Of a DNA stretch of 52,967 nucleotides, positions 8,994 through 17,880 are shown one piece after another; the stretch's first letter is position 1, and the number at the start of each line of letters is the position of its first letter. Both the position numbers and the translations under genes were made by a program. The notes beneath the pieces were generated by a model. It was given only the letters and a program-made list of their open reading frames with translations, ran no database searches and was not told the origin of the DNA. This DNA comes from Arthrobacter sp. M4 (GTDB lineage: Bacteria > Actinomycetota > Actinomycetes > Actinomycetales > Micrococcaceae): assembly GCF_020251205.1 (NCBI RefSeq), contig NZ_JAIWYX010000021.1, forward strand, positions 1 to 52,967, given 5' to 3'.

Positions 8994-10349
8994 GTGACAA
9001 CGCAACCCACCCTCACCCGCACACTGAAACTGCCCTCCCTGGTGCTCTTCGGGCTGGCCTACCTGACCCCGCTGATCGTTCTTGGCATCTTCGGCGTGAT
9101 TGCCGAAGCCACAGGCGGGGCGTCCCCCTCCGCCTACCTCGTCGCGTTGGTCGCGATGCTGTTCACTGCCCACAGCTACGGGCGCATGGCCATCACCTAC
9201 CCCGTCGCGGGCTCCGCGTACACCTACGTGCGCCGATCCATCGACGCAAGGGTGGGATTCCTGGTCGGCTGGGCAATCCTGCTGGACTACCTGTTCCTGC
9301 CCATGGTCATCTGGCTCATCGGCGGCTCGTACCTTAGCGCGCAATTCCCCGCCGTGCCCATCGGCATGTGGGTTGTCGGCTTCATCGTGATCACCACCAT
9401 CCTGAACGTCCTGGGCATCAAGGTCGCCGACAAAGCCAACTATGTACTGATGGCATTCCAGCTGCTGGTCATCGTCTTCTTCGTGGCACTGTCCATCGGC
9501 AACATCGTCTCGACCTCCGGGGCCGGCGGCCTCGCAAGCACCGAGCCGTTCTTCAACAGCACATCCAGCCTCGCCACCATCTCCGCCGGCGCAGCCATCG
9601 CCGCCTATTCGTTCCTCGGGTTCGACGCCGTCACCACCCTGACCGAGGAAACCATCGACCCCCGCAAGAACATGCCGCGGGCCATCATGCTCATCGCCCT
9701 GATCGGCGGCGGCATCTTCGTGGCGGTCTCCTACATCACCCAGCTGGTCCACCCCGGCGGCGTGTTCGACGACGCGGCCTCCGCCGCCAGCTCCATTGCG
9801 CTGCAAATCGGTGGCCAACTCTTCGGCGCGGTGTTCCTCGCCGGGCTCGTGGTGGCGCAGTTCGCCTCTGGCCTGGCCGCCCAGGCCAGCGCATCACGCC
9901 TCATTTTCGCCATGGGACGTGACTCTGTACTGCCCAAGGCGGTCTTCGGCCGACTCAGCGCGAAGTACCACACACCGGTGGTGAACCTCGTGATCACCGG
10001 TGCCGTGGGACTGATCGCCATCTTCCTGGACGTCGCCACCTCGACGTCGTTCATCAACTTCGGCGCCTTCACCGCCTTCACCTTGGTCAACGTCTCGGTC
10101 ATCTTCCACTACGTCCGCCAACGCCGTGCCGGGCACCGGCTCAATGCCCTGTCCTACGTTGCCGTTCCGCTGGTCGGAGCCATCGTCTGCGGATACCTGC
10201 TCTCGCAGCTGGACAGCAACGCCATTACGCTGGGAGTGTCCTGGCTCATCCTGGGCATCATCGTCCTGGCTGTGATCACACGAGGCTTCAGAACGGCACC
10301 GCCGGAAATGGCCAGCACGGAAAAGGCGACCGTGGAGGCAGCCGCCTAA
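8994..10349 (+). CDS. APC-family amino acid/polyamine permease
   Basis: The 451-residue protein has about 12 membrane helices. The N-terminal segment LVLFGLAYLTPLIVLGIFGV and the loop AYSFLGFDAVTTLTEE are typical of the amino acid-polyamine-organocation superfamily, close to putrescine-importer types. The GTG start has AAGGA upstream. It lies between two nitrilase-family genes, which suggests uptake of an amine or amide they process. Confidence 0.92.
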   Translation: MTTQPTLTRTLKLPSLVLFGLAYLTPLIVLGIFGVIAEATGGASPSAYLVALVAMLFTAHSYGRMAITYPVAGSAYTYVRRSIDARVGFLVGWAILLDYLFLPMVIWLIGGSYLSAQFPAVPIGMWVVGFIVITTILNVLGIKVADKANYVLMAFQLLVIVFFVALSIGNIVSTSGAGGLASTEPFFNSTSSLATISAGAAIAAYSFLGFDAVTTLTEETIDPRKNMPRAIMLIALIGGGIFVAVSYITQLVHPGGVFDDAASAASSIALQIGGQLFGAVFLAGLVVAQFASGLAAQASASRLIFAMGRDSVLPKAVFGRLSAKYHTPVVNLVITGAVGLIAIFLDVATSTSFINFGAFTAFTLVNVSVIFHYVRQRRAGHRLNALSYVAVPLVGAIVCGYLLSQLDSNAITLGVSWLILGIIVLAVITRGFRTAPPEMASTEKATVEAAA

Positions 10350-10384
10350 GCGCGGGCCCTCCTGGCACCGGGAAAGGGACGGGT

Positions 10385-11179
10385 ATGAAGATAGCGCTGG
10401 GGCAGTTGGAGTCGGGCACCGACATCAAGGCAAACCTTGCTGACATTGACCGTTTTACAGCGGTAGCAGCCAATCACGGCGCGACCTTGGTTGCCTTTCC
10501 CGAGTACGCGACCTACGAGAAGAAAGTCATCGACGCCTCGTTTCCCGTGGTCGCCGAGCCCTTGGACGGGCCGACGTGCAACGCACTCGCCGCCATGGCC
10601 CGCCGCCACCGCATAGCGCTGGTGGCGGGCGTGGTGGAAACCTCCGAACAGCCGGAATCGGCCTACAACACACTGGTTGCGTTTGGGCCGGCCGGCAATC
10701 TGCTGGCGGCCTACAGGAAGATCCACCTATTCGACGCCCAGGGTTTCGGCGAATCAACGTTCATCAAGCCCGGCGCGTCCACCAGCCCGGTCATCTTCGA
10801 AGCCGAGGGCGTCCGATTCGGGCTCATGACCTGCTACGACCTAAGATTCCCCGAACTGGCCAGGGCCCTCGCGGACGCGGGAGCCGAGGTGCTGCTGGTC
10901 TGTTCCTCCTGGGTGCCCGGCACGCACAAGACCGAGCAATGGCTGGCCCTCAATGCGGCACGCGCCATCGAGAACAGCGTGTATGTAGCAGGAATTTGCC
11001 AAGCCCCGCCGATCTCCGTGGGACGCAGCCTGCTGGTTAATCCCATGGGTGCCACCGAAGCCGACCTCGGCCTCGAACCCACCGTCCGTGTGGCACAAAT
11101 CTCCCCCGACGTAGTCGCCCGCACACGGGAACTGTTCCCAACATTCAGGCAACGTCGGCTATCGCCGCCTGCCCATTAG
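10385..11179 (+). CDS. Carbon-nitrogen hydrolase (second copy)
   Basis: The 264-residue enzyme has the Glu40 (FPEYATYE), Lys112 (YRKIHLFD) and Cys150 (TCYDLRFPE) triad. The YDLRFPE form is typical of omega-amidase and deaminated-glutathione amidase relatives. It differs clearly from the hydrolase at 8105, so the two are not a recent duplication. It is the last gene of the set, 35 nt after the permease, with GGGA before the ATG. Confidence 0.92.
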   Translation: MKIALGQLESGTDIKANLADIDRFTAVAANHGATLVAFPEYATYEKKVIDASFPVVAEPLDGPTCNALAAMARRHRIALVAGVVETSEQPESAYNTLVAFGPAGNLLAAYRKIHLFDAQGFGESTFIKPGASTSPVIFEAEGVRFGLMTCYDLRFPELARALADAGAEVLLVCSSWVPGTHKTEQWLALNAARAIENSVYVAGICQAPPISVGRSLLVNPMGATEADLGLEPTVRVAQISPDVVARTRELFPTFRQRRLSPPAH

Positions 11180-11250
11180 CGCGGGCGCTGGCTCACCCCC
11201 GTCGCACCGACCAAGAAAGGACCACCACCATACGCACAATCGCCCCTTTC

Positions 11251-11270
11251 ACAACGCCAAAGGGCGTTGT
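11251..11270 (+). terminator. Hairpin downstream of the nitrilase operon
   Basis: ACAACGCC and GGCGTTGT form a perfect 8-bp stem over AAAG, about 70 nt after the last stop codon. Only TCTT follows, so termination strength is uncertain. Confidence 0.5.
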
Positions 11271-11431
11271 TCTTGGTTATGGATTCGCGGGATAGCGGAG
11301 GATGGGCTTGCCTGAGCGGATATTTATCGTCCCTGCCCTCAAGGTCCCTGGGTAACCTCCTGGAAAAGTCTGTCGCCAGACATTGCCGTCGTGAACCGCA
11401 AACGGCAGTCCGGGCCCGGCCCTTATACGAG

Positions 11432-11469
11432 ACATATCGACGAACAAACCACATATCGACGAACAAACC
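11432..11469. repeat. Perfect 19-bp tandem duplication
   Basis: ACATATCGACGAACAAACC occurs twice head to tail without a mismatch. The AT-rich direct repeat could be a binding site or a remnant of a recombination site. No nearby gene clearly uses it. Confidence 0.7.
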
Positions 11470-11590
11470 GTACGTCGCCCCCAAGCCGGGGGACCCAGCG
11501 ATTCTAAATGCGAAGTTATCCGATTTCGACAAGTCTCTGCATTGCCGCAACCTTCCCGCTCCCGCATGGATGCAATACACCTTCGCGAGT

Positions 11591-11760
11591 GTCATTTTGA
11601 TCCTCCGTTTTCGCTGGGCGGGCCCTGCGCACAATCAGGGCGCTCCGCGCCGGCCGCCCACGAAAATCTCATTCGGCACTCCTGCCTCGCCTATTTCCTC
11701 ACGACATTCCCGTGGATCTGCAGGTTCCGCAAGTTGCACTCCGGTCCCCGAACCCCCGCA
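11591..11760. repeat. Dispersed repeat, copy 1
   Basis: This segment matches 15201-15365 in the same orientation, with shared blocks such as GCTGGGC.GGCCCT, GCACAA.CAGGGCGCT and CAAGTTGCACTCC in the same order. The copies differ in between. No coding frame is kept in both, so this is probably a non-coding mobile or regulatory repeat. Confidence 0.55.
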
Positions 11761-11984
11761 GAAACGCTCCTTGCCACCCCTCAAAACTCTGTCTGGTTTA
11801 CAAACCCAGAAATCGAGCGCTCCGTAGCATCTGCGCCAGCCTGACGCTCACATAAACGATGGCGCCTTTAGCCTCAATCTTTCATGGGACGAGGTTTCGG
11901 TAACGGGTTGAACCCCAGCCGCTCCGCAGCCAACGCCAGAGCGGACGCAGCGACCAGCCGAACGATCAGCCGTAGACTCACGCC

Positions 11985-12484
11985 ATGAAGAAAGGCTGGG
12001 GGCCGTTCGTGTCGCAGCTGTTGTTGCCGGCCGTCTGCAGGTCACCTCCTGCGACTTCCCCAGGGCATGCCCTGCCATTGGCTACATCAGCACCATTACG
12101 GTCAACCTTGAAGGCGACGTCGCACGAGTCGACGAGGTCAAGCTGTGCACAGCTGAGGGATGTTCAGAGCCTGAGCCAGTCCCCGGCCCTCCGGTACCGA
12201 AAACAACTGCCGTCCCCGACTTCACGCAGGGACCCGAGCCTGGCCTGGCACAGCCAGCCACGTCCCGACCGCCCTTCCGCAGCAGGAGAACTGACGCCGA
12301 CAGCTGGACGTTCACCGTGAGCACAGGCCTCCCGGCACGAGTGACTGTGCGTGCCCTGGCTCCGGACGGAACCGTCTTGGCCGAACAGGACAGCGACCTT
12401 CACTGGGTCAGGGTCGGCGGCCCAGAGCAGTGCGGAGGGCCCATGAGGACGCCGCCCATCACCCTTCGGATCACACCAAGTTGA
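11985..12484 (+). pseudogene. Lipoprotein gene with G-run frameshift
   Basis: From ATG 11985 the frame begins MKKGW and then a run of five G (11998-12002) shifts it. With one more G the product would be one 166-residue lipoprotein with a hydrophobic signal and a lipobox VTSC, followed by a domain ITVNLEGDVARVDEVKLC and a C-terminal part up to TGA 12482. The two halves have matching codon use. Either one base was lost in the run, the gene is switched by slippage, or the assembly is wrong. The function is unknown. Confidence 0.6.
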
Positions 12485-12661
12485 CAGCAAATTTGATCAG
12501 TTGCAGGCGGCAGCGAACACCCAACTGGCAGCCTCCGGCACCAGCCATTCAGGCAGGATAGGGGCCTGCCGGGCTTCAACTTGGTTAGTCAGAGCAGGAA
12601 CTCGCTGTGAACGTCCGGGCACAATCCAGCCCCTGGCAGCCCGAGGGACAGCGGGCTAAAC

Positions 12662-12958
12662 TTACGAGCCCATCGAGACGCCGGCACTTCCGAGGTGCAG
12701 CTGGTCGATTTCGAACTCCTCCAAAGTCATGTCGTCCATCGAAACCCCCGCGGCCTGCATGGCCGGCCCCCACTTCTCCATCCCACGGTCGCACGCCTCG
12801 CGGGTCTCCCACGCGTCGACAACCCAGACCTCATCGCCATGATAGCCATCGACGTAGAACAACTCACCATCCAGCAGCTTCCCGCCGGTGGCCTGGTCCC
12901 GCACCGCCCGATACTGATCCTTACCAAGAGTCCGGCTTCTCGTTACCTGAACAAACAT
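12662..12958 (-). CDS. Small conserved hypothetical, ABM-like fold
   Basis: The product of about 98 residues begins MFVQVTRSRT and contains YVDGYHGDEVWVVDAWETRE, a pattern like small ferredoxin-like monooxygenase or stress proteins. The ATG at 12958 is about 11 nt after AAGGA; a GTG 9 nt upstream is nearer than usual to that site. It has no partner genes, as pseudogenes lie on both sides. The family assignment is tentative. Confidence 0.6.
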   Translation of the reverse strand: MFVQVTRSRTLGKDQYRAVRDQATGGKLLDGELFYVDGYHGDEVWVVDAWETREACDRGMEKWGPAMQAAGVSMDDMTLEEFEIDQLHLGSAGVSMGS

Positions 12959-13182
12959 GGCAACCACTGTCCTTCACGTCGCTACCTCTATATGCCAAGA
13001 AAGTACAAAGCCCAATCACTTCGATCAAGAGATTCTGATTACAGAACCCTTAACATCGGTGGACCGGGCAAATCAGTCCCCTCGACGATCTTCTCCCCGT
13101 CTACCGCCGGGGCCTTTAGATGGTCAGACGTCTTGTTGCTGGAGCCGCTGGTGTGGCGGAGATTGCGGCTATGCGCGGGAAG

Positions 13183-13975
13183 TTGAAGAGCATTCGCCAT
13201 CAGTGGCTCAGTTCCGCGATGTCGGTGTGCATCATCATCGTGTTGGCTGCTTGCACCAGTGAGAGTTCGTGAACTGCTTGGCAGCCGCACCGGCCTCCCG
13301 GATTATGTCCCACCGCTCGTGGCGTCCATGCCGCCCGAGAAGCTGCAGACGACGGTACTGACCTTCCGAGACAGGTTGCGCCTTGCCGCCACCGCCGGCG
13401 CCGAACCCCATCCCGTGCTCGCGGCAACATGGTCGGCGACGGAATGGGAGGTTCCGGGCCGGCTAGTGGAACGGATTCGGGGCAAGTCTCTGGCCGAAAA
13501 ACTCCGGACCCACGTGTTCGAGCCGGCACGCATGACGGATTCGCTGATACCCGGCCCCGGGCAGCCCGCCGGAGCCGATGCTGCATGGCTACGTCCTATC
13601 CAGAAACTCGCGAATGGACTTCACACGCATCGATGCGATTGCCGGCTCCCGCTGACGCCGGCGTCGTCTCAACGCTCATCGACGTCGAGCGGTTCCTGGC
13701 CACGCCGACAACCGGCAGGCTCGTCAACGCCGGAACTTGGCAGCAGATGACAGACAGCAGCGCCTACGACCTGGGGGTGCAGACCACAGAAGATTAAATG
13801 CCCCGGCACGAAGCACGTGCTCGCCTCCGGCGGAGGCGGCCCCTGCGCCATCTACTCCCCGACGACCGCAGACGGCCGGCAGCAAGTGTCCGCCGCCATG
13901 GTACTGCCGCCGGCAGCACTGGACCCTGGCACCGTTCCCCTCTCGTCCGGCAGATGGAAGAAACACTACGAGAGC
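13183..13975 (+). pseudogene. Beta-lactamase-fold serine hydrolase, broken
   Basis: A lipoprotein signal starts near 13183 (VLAACTS lipobox) and runs into TGA after about 29 codons. Out of frame, from 13259, come pieces of a class C beta-lactamase-like esterase: GLPDYVPPL, GRLVERIRGKSLAEKL, VFEPARMTDSLIP, then in other frames LHGYV, GVVSTLIDVERFLA and a final GGPCAIYSPTTADGRQQ. The segment that should hold the SxxK nucleophile is missing, as is the YxN motif. At least one deletion and two frameshifts are needed, so the gene is dead. Confidence 0.75.
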
Positions 13976-14080
13976 TACCGCTGCCGGATTATGTTCCTAA
14001 AGACTGTCCACAACTCCAGACTGGCTGCGGACCAATCGATCTGCACGCCACGGAATGGCCTTGACCTGAAGTCTTCCCGG

Positions 14081-14263
14081 TCAGAACCTGACTTCGATCT
14101 CGAAATCCGTCTCCGGAAGCCCGGTGAGCCGTGCAGCGGCGGCACTGATAACAGCAGAAATCCCCTCGAAGCTGCCCGCGTGTGCCACCAACTCAGGCAG
14201 TTCGCTCACTTCCAGGTCCAGGCTTCCATCCGCCGCCCGCTTAATATGTCCGGTGAGTTTCAC
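14081..14263 (-). CDS. HicB-like small antitoxin-type protein
   Basis: A 60-residue protein starts at GTG 14263 after AGAAGGA. The pattern LDLEVSELPELVAHAGSFEGI, then AAARLTG and an acidic tail FEIEV, resembles short HicB-like partial RNase H-fold antitoxins. No HicA-type toxin is seen beside it, so it appears to be an orphan. A 14364-14379 hairpin (CCTGCG/CGCAGG) lies upstream. Confidence 0.5.
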   Translation of the reverse strand: MKLTGHIKRAADGSLDLEVSELPELVAHAGSFEGISAVISAAAARLTGLPETDFEIEVRF

Positions 14264-15200
14264 GTTGGTCCTTCTTTCCAGCCTCCGGAACAAGCGTAAT
14301 TGCTCAAAATCGCTCCACCCCCTTGTCACCAGGGCAGGATTTGCCCAGTTCTTGACCAACACCCCTGCGTAAACGCAGGACTTGCCCAGGAAATCTTCAG
14401 TGCCTGTCCGCGGCTTCGCTGCACGTCGGTGGAGGTGCGGCTCATCGCCGCCCACACTGCCCGGGGGATCCGGTACGAAGGGCGCGTGAAGCCGTCGTCG
14501 CCTTTCCCGTGCACCCGTTCAGCCGCTGCGACTGACGTCACACCAACCCCGCACCGGTCGAAGCCGCTGGGCCTGGGCAGCGTCGAAAATTGGCGCGTGC
14601 AGGCAGGTCTGGGCGCCTCCGGTCCGGTGATGCGAACCTTCGAACTGCGCCCCGATCCGCGATTAGCTGGTTTCCTTCCCCCTGTCGCTTGCACCGTGTC
14701 CGCACGACATCCTCCACACGACAATCGACCCCGACGATCTGTCCAAGGGGCTCGGTGTCAGATTGATCCAGGGAATCCGTCCCGGGCCTAATGACTTCGG
14801 GAACACGCCGGTGCACGAGTATCAACCGGGATGAGGGTCTGCGCGGCGGTCGATCGGCGGGATCCGCGTCCCTCTCGTTGCCCGACGACGCGGCACGCTG
14901 GCCCGCGGCGTCATTGCTGTCCATCGTTGAGTGCTCAGGGCACGCCCGCGAGTGCCAGACGAATCGGAAACATGGCGTCCAACTTCCGCCAGGGCGGTAC
15001 CTGTCCCTGCCCACCGTGAAATTCCGCACCTGGTCATGGACAGGCCCAGCTCCAGCCCGGGCAGCGGGGACGGGATGGCCGCTGGTCCAGCAAGCCGCCG
15101 CGACACCGACGGGCCAGCAGCACTGTCCCGGGCTTGTGGGATTGCTGTGCCATGCAGGTGTGTCTGCCCGCGGCAATGAAGAGCCAGAATCATGCTGTTT
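14264..15200. other. Decayed region with one coding remnant
   Basis: Most of this stretch shows no supportable gene. A plus-strand frame from about 14667 to TGA 14832-14834 reads like the C-terminus of a real protein (DPDDLSKGLGVRLIQGIRP, then NDFGNTPVHEYQPG), but it has no start and its N-terminal part is absent. I do not recognise its family. Confidence 0.4.
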
Positions 15201-15365
15201 GTCGTTCTGATGTCGTCCATGATCGCTGGGCCGGCCCTCCGCACAACCAGGGCGCTACCGCGCCGGGTACCAACCCAAAACTCTTGCTCGGCGTTCCTCC
15301 GTCACTTCCTTCCTCGCAAACTTTTGGGTTTGTCCCCGGTCCCCCAAGTTGCACTCCACGCCCTC
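15201..15365. repeat. Dispersed repeat, copy 2
   Basis: This is the partner of 11591-11760, 3.6 kb away in the same orientation. Conserved blocks occur in the same order with small gaps. It ends just before the small gene at 15449. Confidence 0.55.
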
Positions 15366-15448
15366 AGCCCAGCGCCTGATCCTCTAACAGAATGACGCCA
15401 CCAAACCAACGGCCACAGTCCACAACGCAAAAGGAGGGAATCACGCAG

Positions 15449-15715
15449 ATGGAAGCGCTCACCATCCATCCCACCCCGACAGACCTTACCCAGGTGCTTG
15501 CCCTTTCCTGCCCAAAAACTGCACCAAGGCTATGGAAAACCACGGCAGTCCTTGATCCAGCAGCGGCATGGTTGACCCAGCAACAGCCCTTCAGAATCAA
15601 AGCCGGTCACACGGCCGGCAACGAGAAGACCCGGGACCTGGAGGAAGCCATGAATCAGGCAGCAGCCTTGGACAACGCATACGTCGCGGCAACTCTGGTC
15701 AGGATGGCTGGCTGA
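15449..15715 (+). CDS. Small hypothetical protein
   Basis: AAAGGAGGG lies about 11 nt before ATG 15449, a strong ribosome site that decides this start. The 88-residue product (MEALTIHPTPTD to LVRMAG) has no membrane segment and no family I recognise. It overlaps the 3' part of an opposite-strand frame at 15530-16024, so one of the two 3' ends is probably altered by recombination. Confidence 0.45.
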   Translation: MEALTIHPTPTDLTQVLALSCPKTAPRLWKTTAVLDPAAAWLTQQQPFRIKAGHTAGNEKTRDLEEAMNQAAALDNAYVAATLVRMAG

Positions 15716-16024
15716 GATGAAGCGGATAACAGCTTCCCGGCCCATCTGCGGACCTTCCTCCGAAAGCACCGAGGTCCGTGTGTCCAGCGGAATCAGCTCC
15801 CCGGCCAAGGGGTGGTGGACGTCGTCGACCGTTGCGAAGACCTGGACCTCAGGGAACAGTGTCCACGACGGTGGATTCGAAATCTGGCCCGACTGCCGAG
15901 ACTGAAAGCCTGCTTCAATGACTCCCCATGCCAGGTCCTGTGAGATTTCCAGGCTGTGCAGCCGCGCCGGTGTCGCCGATTCACCCTCGCGAAGCCGGAG
16001 CACGCCGCCCGCGAGCTGCGACAA
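15530..16024 (-). CDS. Hypothetical protein, possibly with replaced C-terminus
   Basis: From TTG 16024 the frame encodes 164 residues with GC-rich third positions through about 15690 (LHSLEISQDLAWGVIEAGF, then VDDVHHPLAGELIPLDTRTS). The last 50 residues lie antisense to the gene at 15449 and are cysteine-rich and atypical. The original C-terminus may therefore have been lost. The family is unknown to me. Confidence 0.45.
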   Translation of the reverse strand: MSQLAGGVLRLREGESATPARLHSLEISQDLAWGVIEAGFQSRQSGQISNPPSWTLFPEVQVFATVDDVHHPLAGELIPLDTRTSVLSEEGPQMGREAVIRFISASHPDQSCRDVCVVQGCCLIHGFLQVPGLLVAGRVTGFDSEGLLLGQPCRCWIKDCRGFP

Positions 16025-16165
16025 GCGCCGGCAGATCGTCGCAGACTCCGCGCCAAAAACGTCGCAGGAGGATTACCTGCACCGACACGCCCAAGAGACC
16101 ATCCCGTCTCGGCTGTGCTGCCGACAGGCACGGACGAACCGCATCAGGCCAGAGTCATTGTGACG

Positions 16166-16740
16166 ATGCGCCTGAGTGCCTGGCGCGCCCCGTTTGCAGC
16201 CCTTCTCTCTGTGTTCCTGCTTGCCGGATGCACCGCAACTTGGACCGCCCCAACGCCAACCGCAGCTCACGAGAACGGGACCACAGTGTCCCGCCCGTCA
16301 AGTGCGGAAGGACCCTTCCGCGTGACCTCGGTCACCGACGGGGACACCATCCGCGTCACCATCAACGGCAAATCCACCCCTGTGCGCCTTATCGGCATCG
16401 ACTCTCCGGAGGTCACCGATCCACGCAAACCCGTCCGATGCTTCGGGCAAGAGGCATCCCGCCGCGCCCACGAACTCCTCGATGGGTCCCAGGTCTGGCT
16501 CGAATAAGACCCCAGCCAAGCCCGGCACGACCGCTACGGCCGCACCCTGGCCTACGTCTGTCTGGCTCAACTACACCGACCTCATCAACCAACGACTGGT
16601 CACCGAGGGCTACGCCCACGAATACACCTACACCGTTCCCTACAAATACCGGGACGCCTTCCGCGACGCCGAACAAGCAGCCCGCACCGCCCAGCGGGGA
16701 CCCTGGAACCCCGCTACCTGCCCAAGGAAACACCAACTAA
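16166..16740 (+). pseudogene. Thermonuclease-like (SNase) lipoprotein, broken
   Basis: The ATG at 16166 starts a lipoprotein signal (FLLAGC) followed by the staphylococcal-nuclease core: TSVTDGDTIRV and VRLIGIDSPEV, which carry the metal-site aspartates, Arg and Glu. After VWLE a TAA replaces a tyrosine codon. Downstream DPSQARHDRYGRTLAYV continues in the same frame. A tandem GTCT duplication near 16558 then shifts it, and LINQRLVTEGYAHEYTYTVP follows in another frame. Two independent lesions make it a pseudogene of an exported nuclease. Confidence 0.8.
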
Positions 16741-17249
16741 CCAGCACCCGGCCCGCGAGACAGAGCATCGCTACGATCACCAGCCGACGTCCGAATTGAT
16801 CCGGGCCGTGCCCTAGTTGATTCCCGGACCCGGGCGACGCAAATGTCATGTAGCCGTCCAGCCCGCAAGCAATGAAGGGGTAGGCAAGGAAAGACCACAG
16901 CGGCCGTGCCGGCGCTCCCACAACCCGGTCCCACGATCAATCACGGGGCGCGTTAGCCCGCCACGCCGGTCCCTCCGCGACAGATCCGGCGGGGCTCCAA
17001 CTCGCAGAATTCCCGCACATCCGATCCGATGCACAGCGGCACGGTCAGGTAGCTCTCACCCGGTCACACCATGAAGATCCGACCGAGGAAACTTGCCCCC
17101 GGCCAGCGGAACTGGCCACAAAAAGATTCCACAAAATTTTGGTCAGGGTCATGCAGGAGCCCATGAAAGCGGCCATGAACATGTATGAGCACGCAAACCC
17201 ACAACCAGCAGCGCACCACCACGCTCCCCTCGCGGGCCTCGTCATGTCG
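16741..17249. other. Gene-free stretch
   Basis: No frame here has start signals and family resemblance. The DNA leads into the second long repeat. Confidence 0.5.
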
Positions 17250-17396
17250 CTCCGGCTGCACCAGTCCATGAAGGAGTGAGTAGCGAAAACTTCGCCCAAC
17301 CAACAGGAAGGAAGCGCCGGCCACGCAACGCCAACGGCCAACCATAACTACACACTCCCGCAACTGACACACCGTCAGCAACACGCTGGCAAAGGT

Positions 17397-17411
17397 GTGG
17401 ACAGTGTCCAC
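17397..17411. promoter_or_regulatory. 15-bp palindrome with paired changes
   Basis: GTGGACAGTGTCCAC is a perfect palindrome. Relative to the copy at 143-157 one base in each arm has changed together, so symmetry itself appears to be under selection. Confidence 0.55.
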
Positions 17412-17455
17412 ATGGCTAGAGACCCTTAAAAGGCCCCCAGCCTAGGGGAAAACGC

Positions 17456-17478
17456 GTGCCCAAGGTGGGACTCGAACC
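17456..17478 (-). other. tRNA 3'-end fragment, second att-like core
   Basis: The same T-loop and acceptor 3' strand as at 202-224, with one substitution in the acceptor part. The rest of a tRNA is missing here too. Confidence 0.6.
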
Positions 17479-17571
17479 TGAATTTCGCCCTTGCAAACAA
17501 AGGGAACTCCAGAAAACATCAGCAATCCGGCCCAGTCCGGCGGATGTACGACCCAGTCCACGGCGAAAAGC

Positions 17572-17586
17572 GTTGTCATTGTCAAC
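17572..17586. promoter_or_regulatory. Near-palindrome, right site of copy B
   Basis: GTTGTCATTGTCAAC is the equivalent of the site at 318-332, with one arm mismatch. Confidence 0.4.
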
Positions 17587-17626
17587 AGGGCCTTCCTGAG
17601 AGATTTTGAACAGATTCGAACAATGC

Positions 17627-17673
17627 AAGCAACTGCCGTACCCCATTTGGACGGGGCGCGGCAGTTGCTTTTT
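17627..17673 (+). terminator. Strong hairpin terminator
   Basis: An arm from 17627 (AAGCAACTGCCG..CCCC) pairs with GGGG..CGGCAGTTGCTT, leaving one mismatch and one wobble in an 18-bp stem over an 8-nt loop. A T tract runs from 17669 to 17673. It would stop transcription running rightwards out of the repeat. Confidence 0.75.
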
Positions 17674-17880
17674 GTTCGGGGTGTGGGGCCTTCAAGGTTT
17701 GATGACCGGAAATCGCTTGACCGGGCACAGGGCGGTTTGAGCGATGCCAGGTACAAGGCTGGTAGGCCAGCGGTGATACTGCCGACCAAGGCCAGCATCA
17801 AGCAATGGTCAGCCCGACGAAACCTACCTCGTCCGTGACCTGGAGAGATGATTTCTGGGGGCGGATCGCGAATTGCCGGT

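Larger units (their letters stand above)
11271..11984. other. Gene-free, repeat-bearing stretch
   Basis: No open frame here has both a start signal and family resemblance. The stretch holds the 19-bp tandem repeat and one copy of a dispersed repeat listed separately. It marks the change from intact operons to decayed DNA. Confidence 0.5.
17250..17673. repeat. Long imperfect direct repeat, copy B
   Basis: This matches 1-402 with the same order of parts: palindrome, tRNA 3'-end fragment, palindrome, terminator hairpin. The strongest identity is at about 17442-17519, with only two changes in some 75 bp. If both are attachment sites, the DNA between them (about 17.25 kb) is a unit that could have been joined by integration, but no integrase gene is found inside it. 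Confidence 0.8.

Noticed and set aside
14538..15176. 212-codon minus frame
   Set aside because: Arg/Pro/Ala-rich reading typical of a shadow frame in GC-rich DNA, with no ribosome site or family resemblance.
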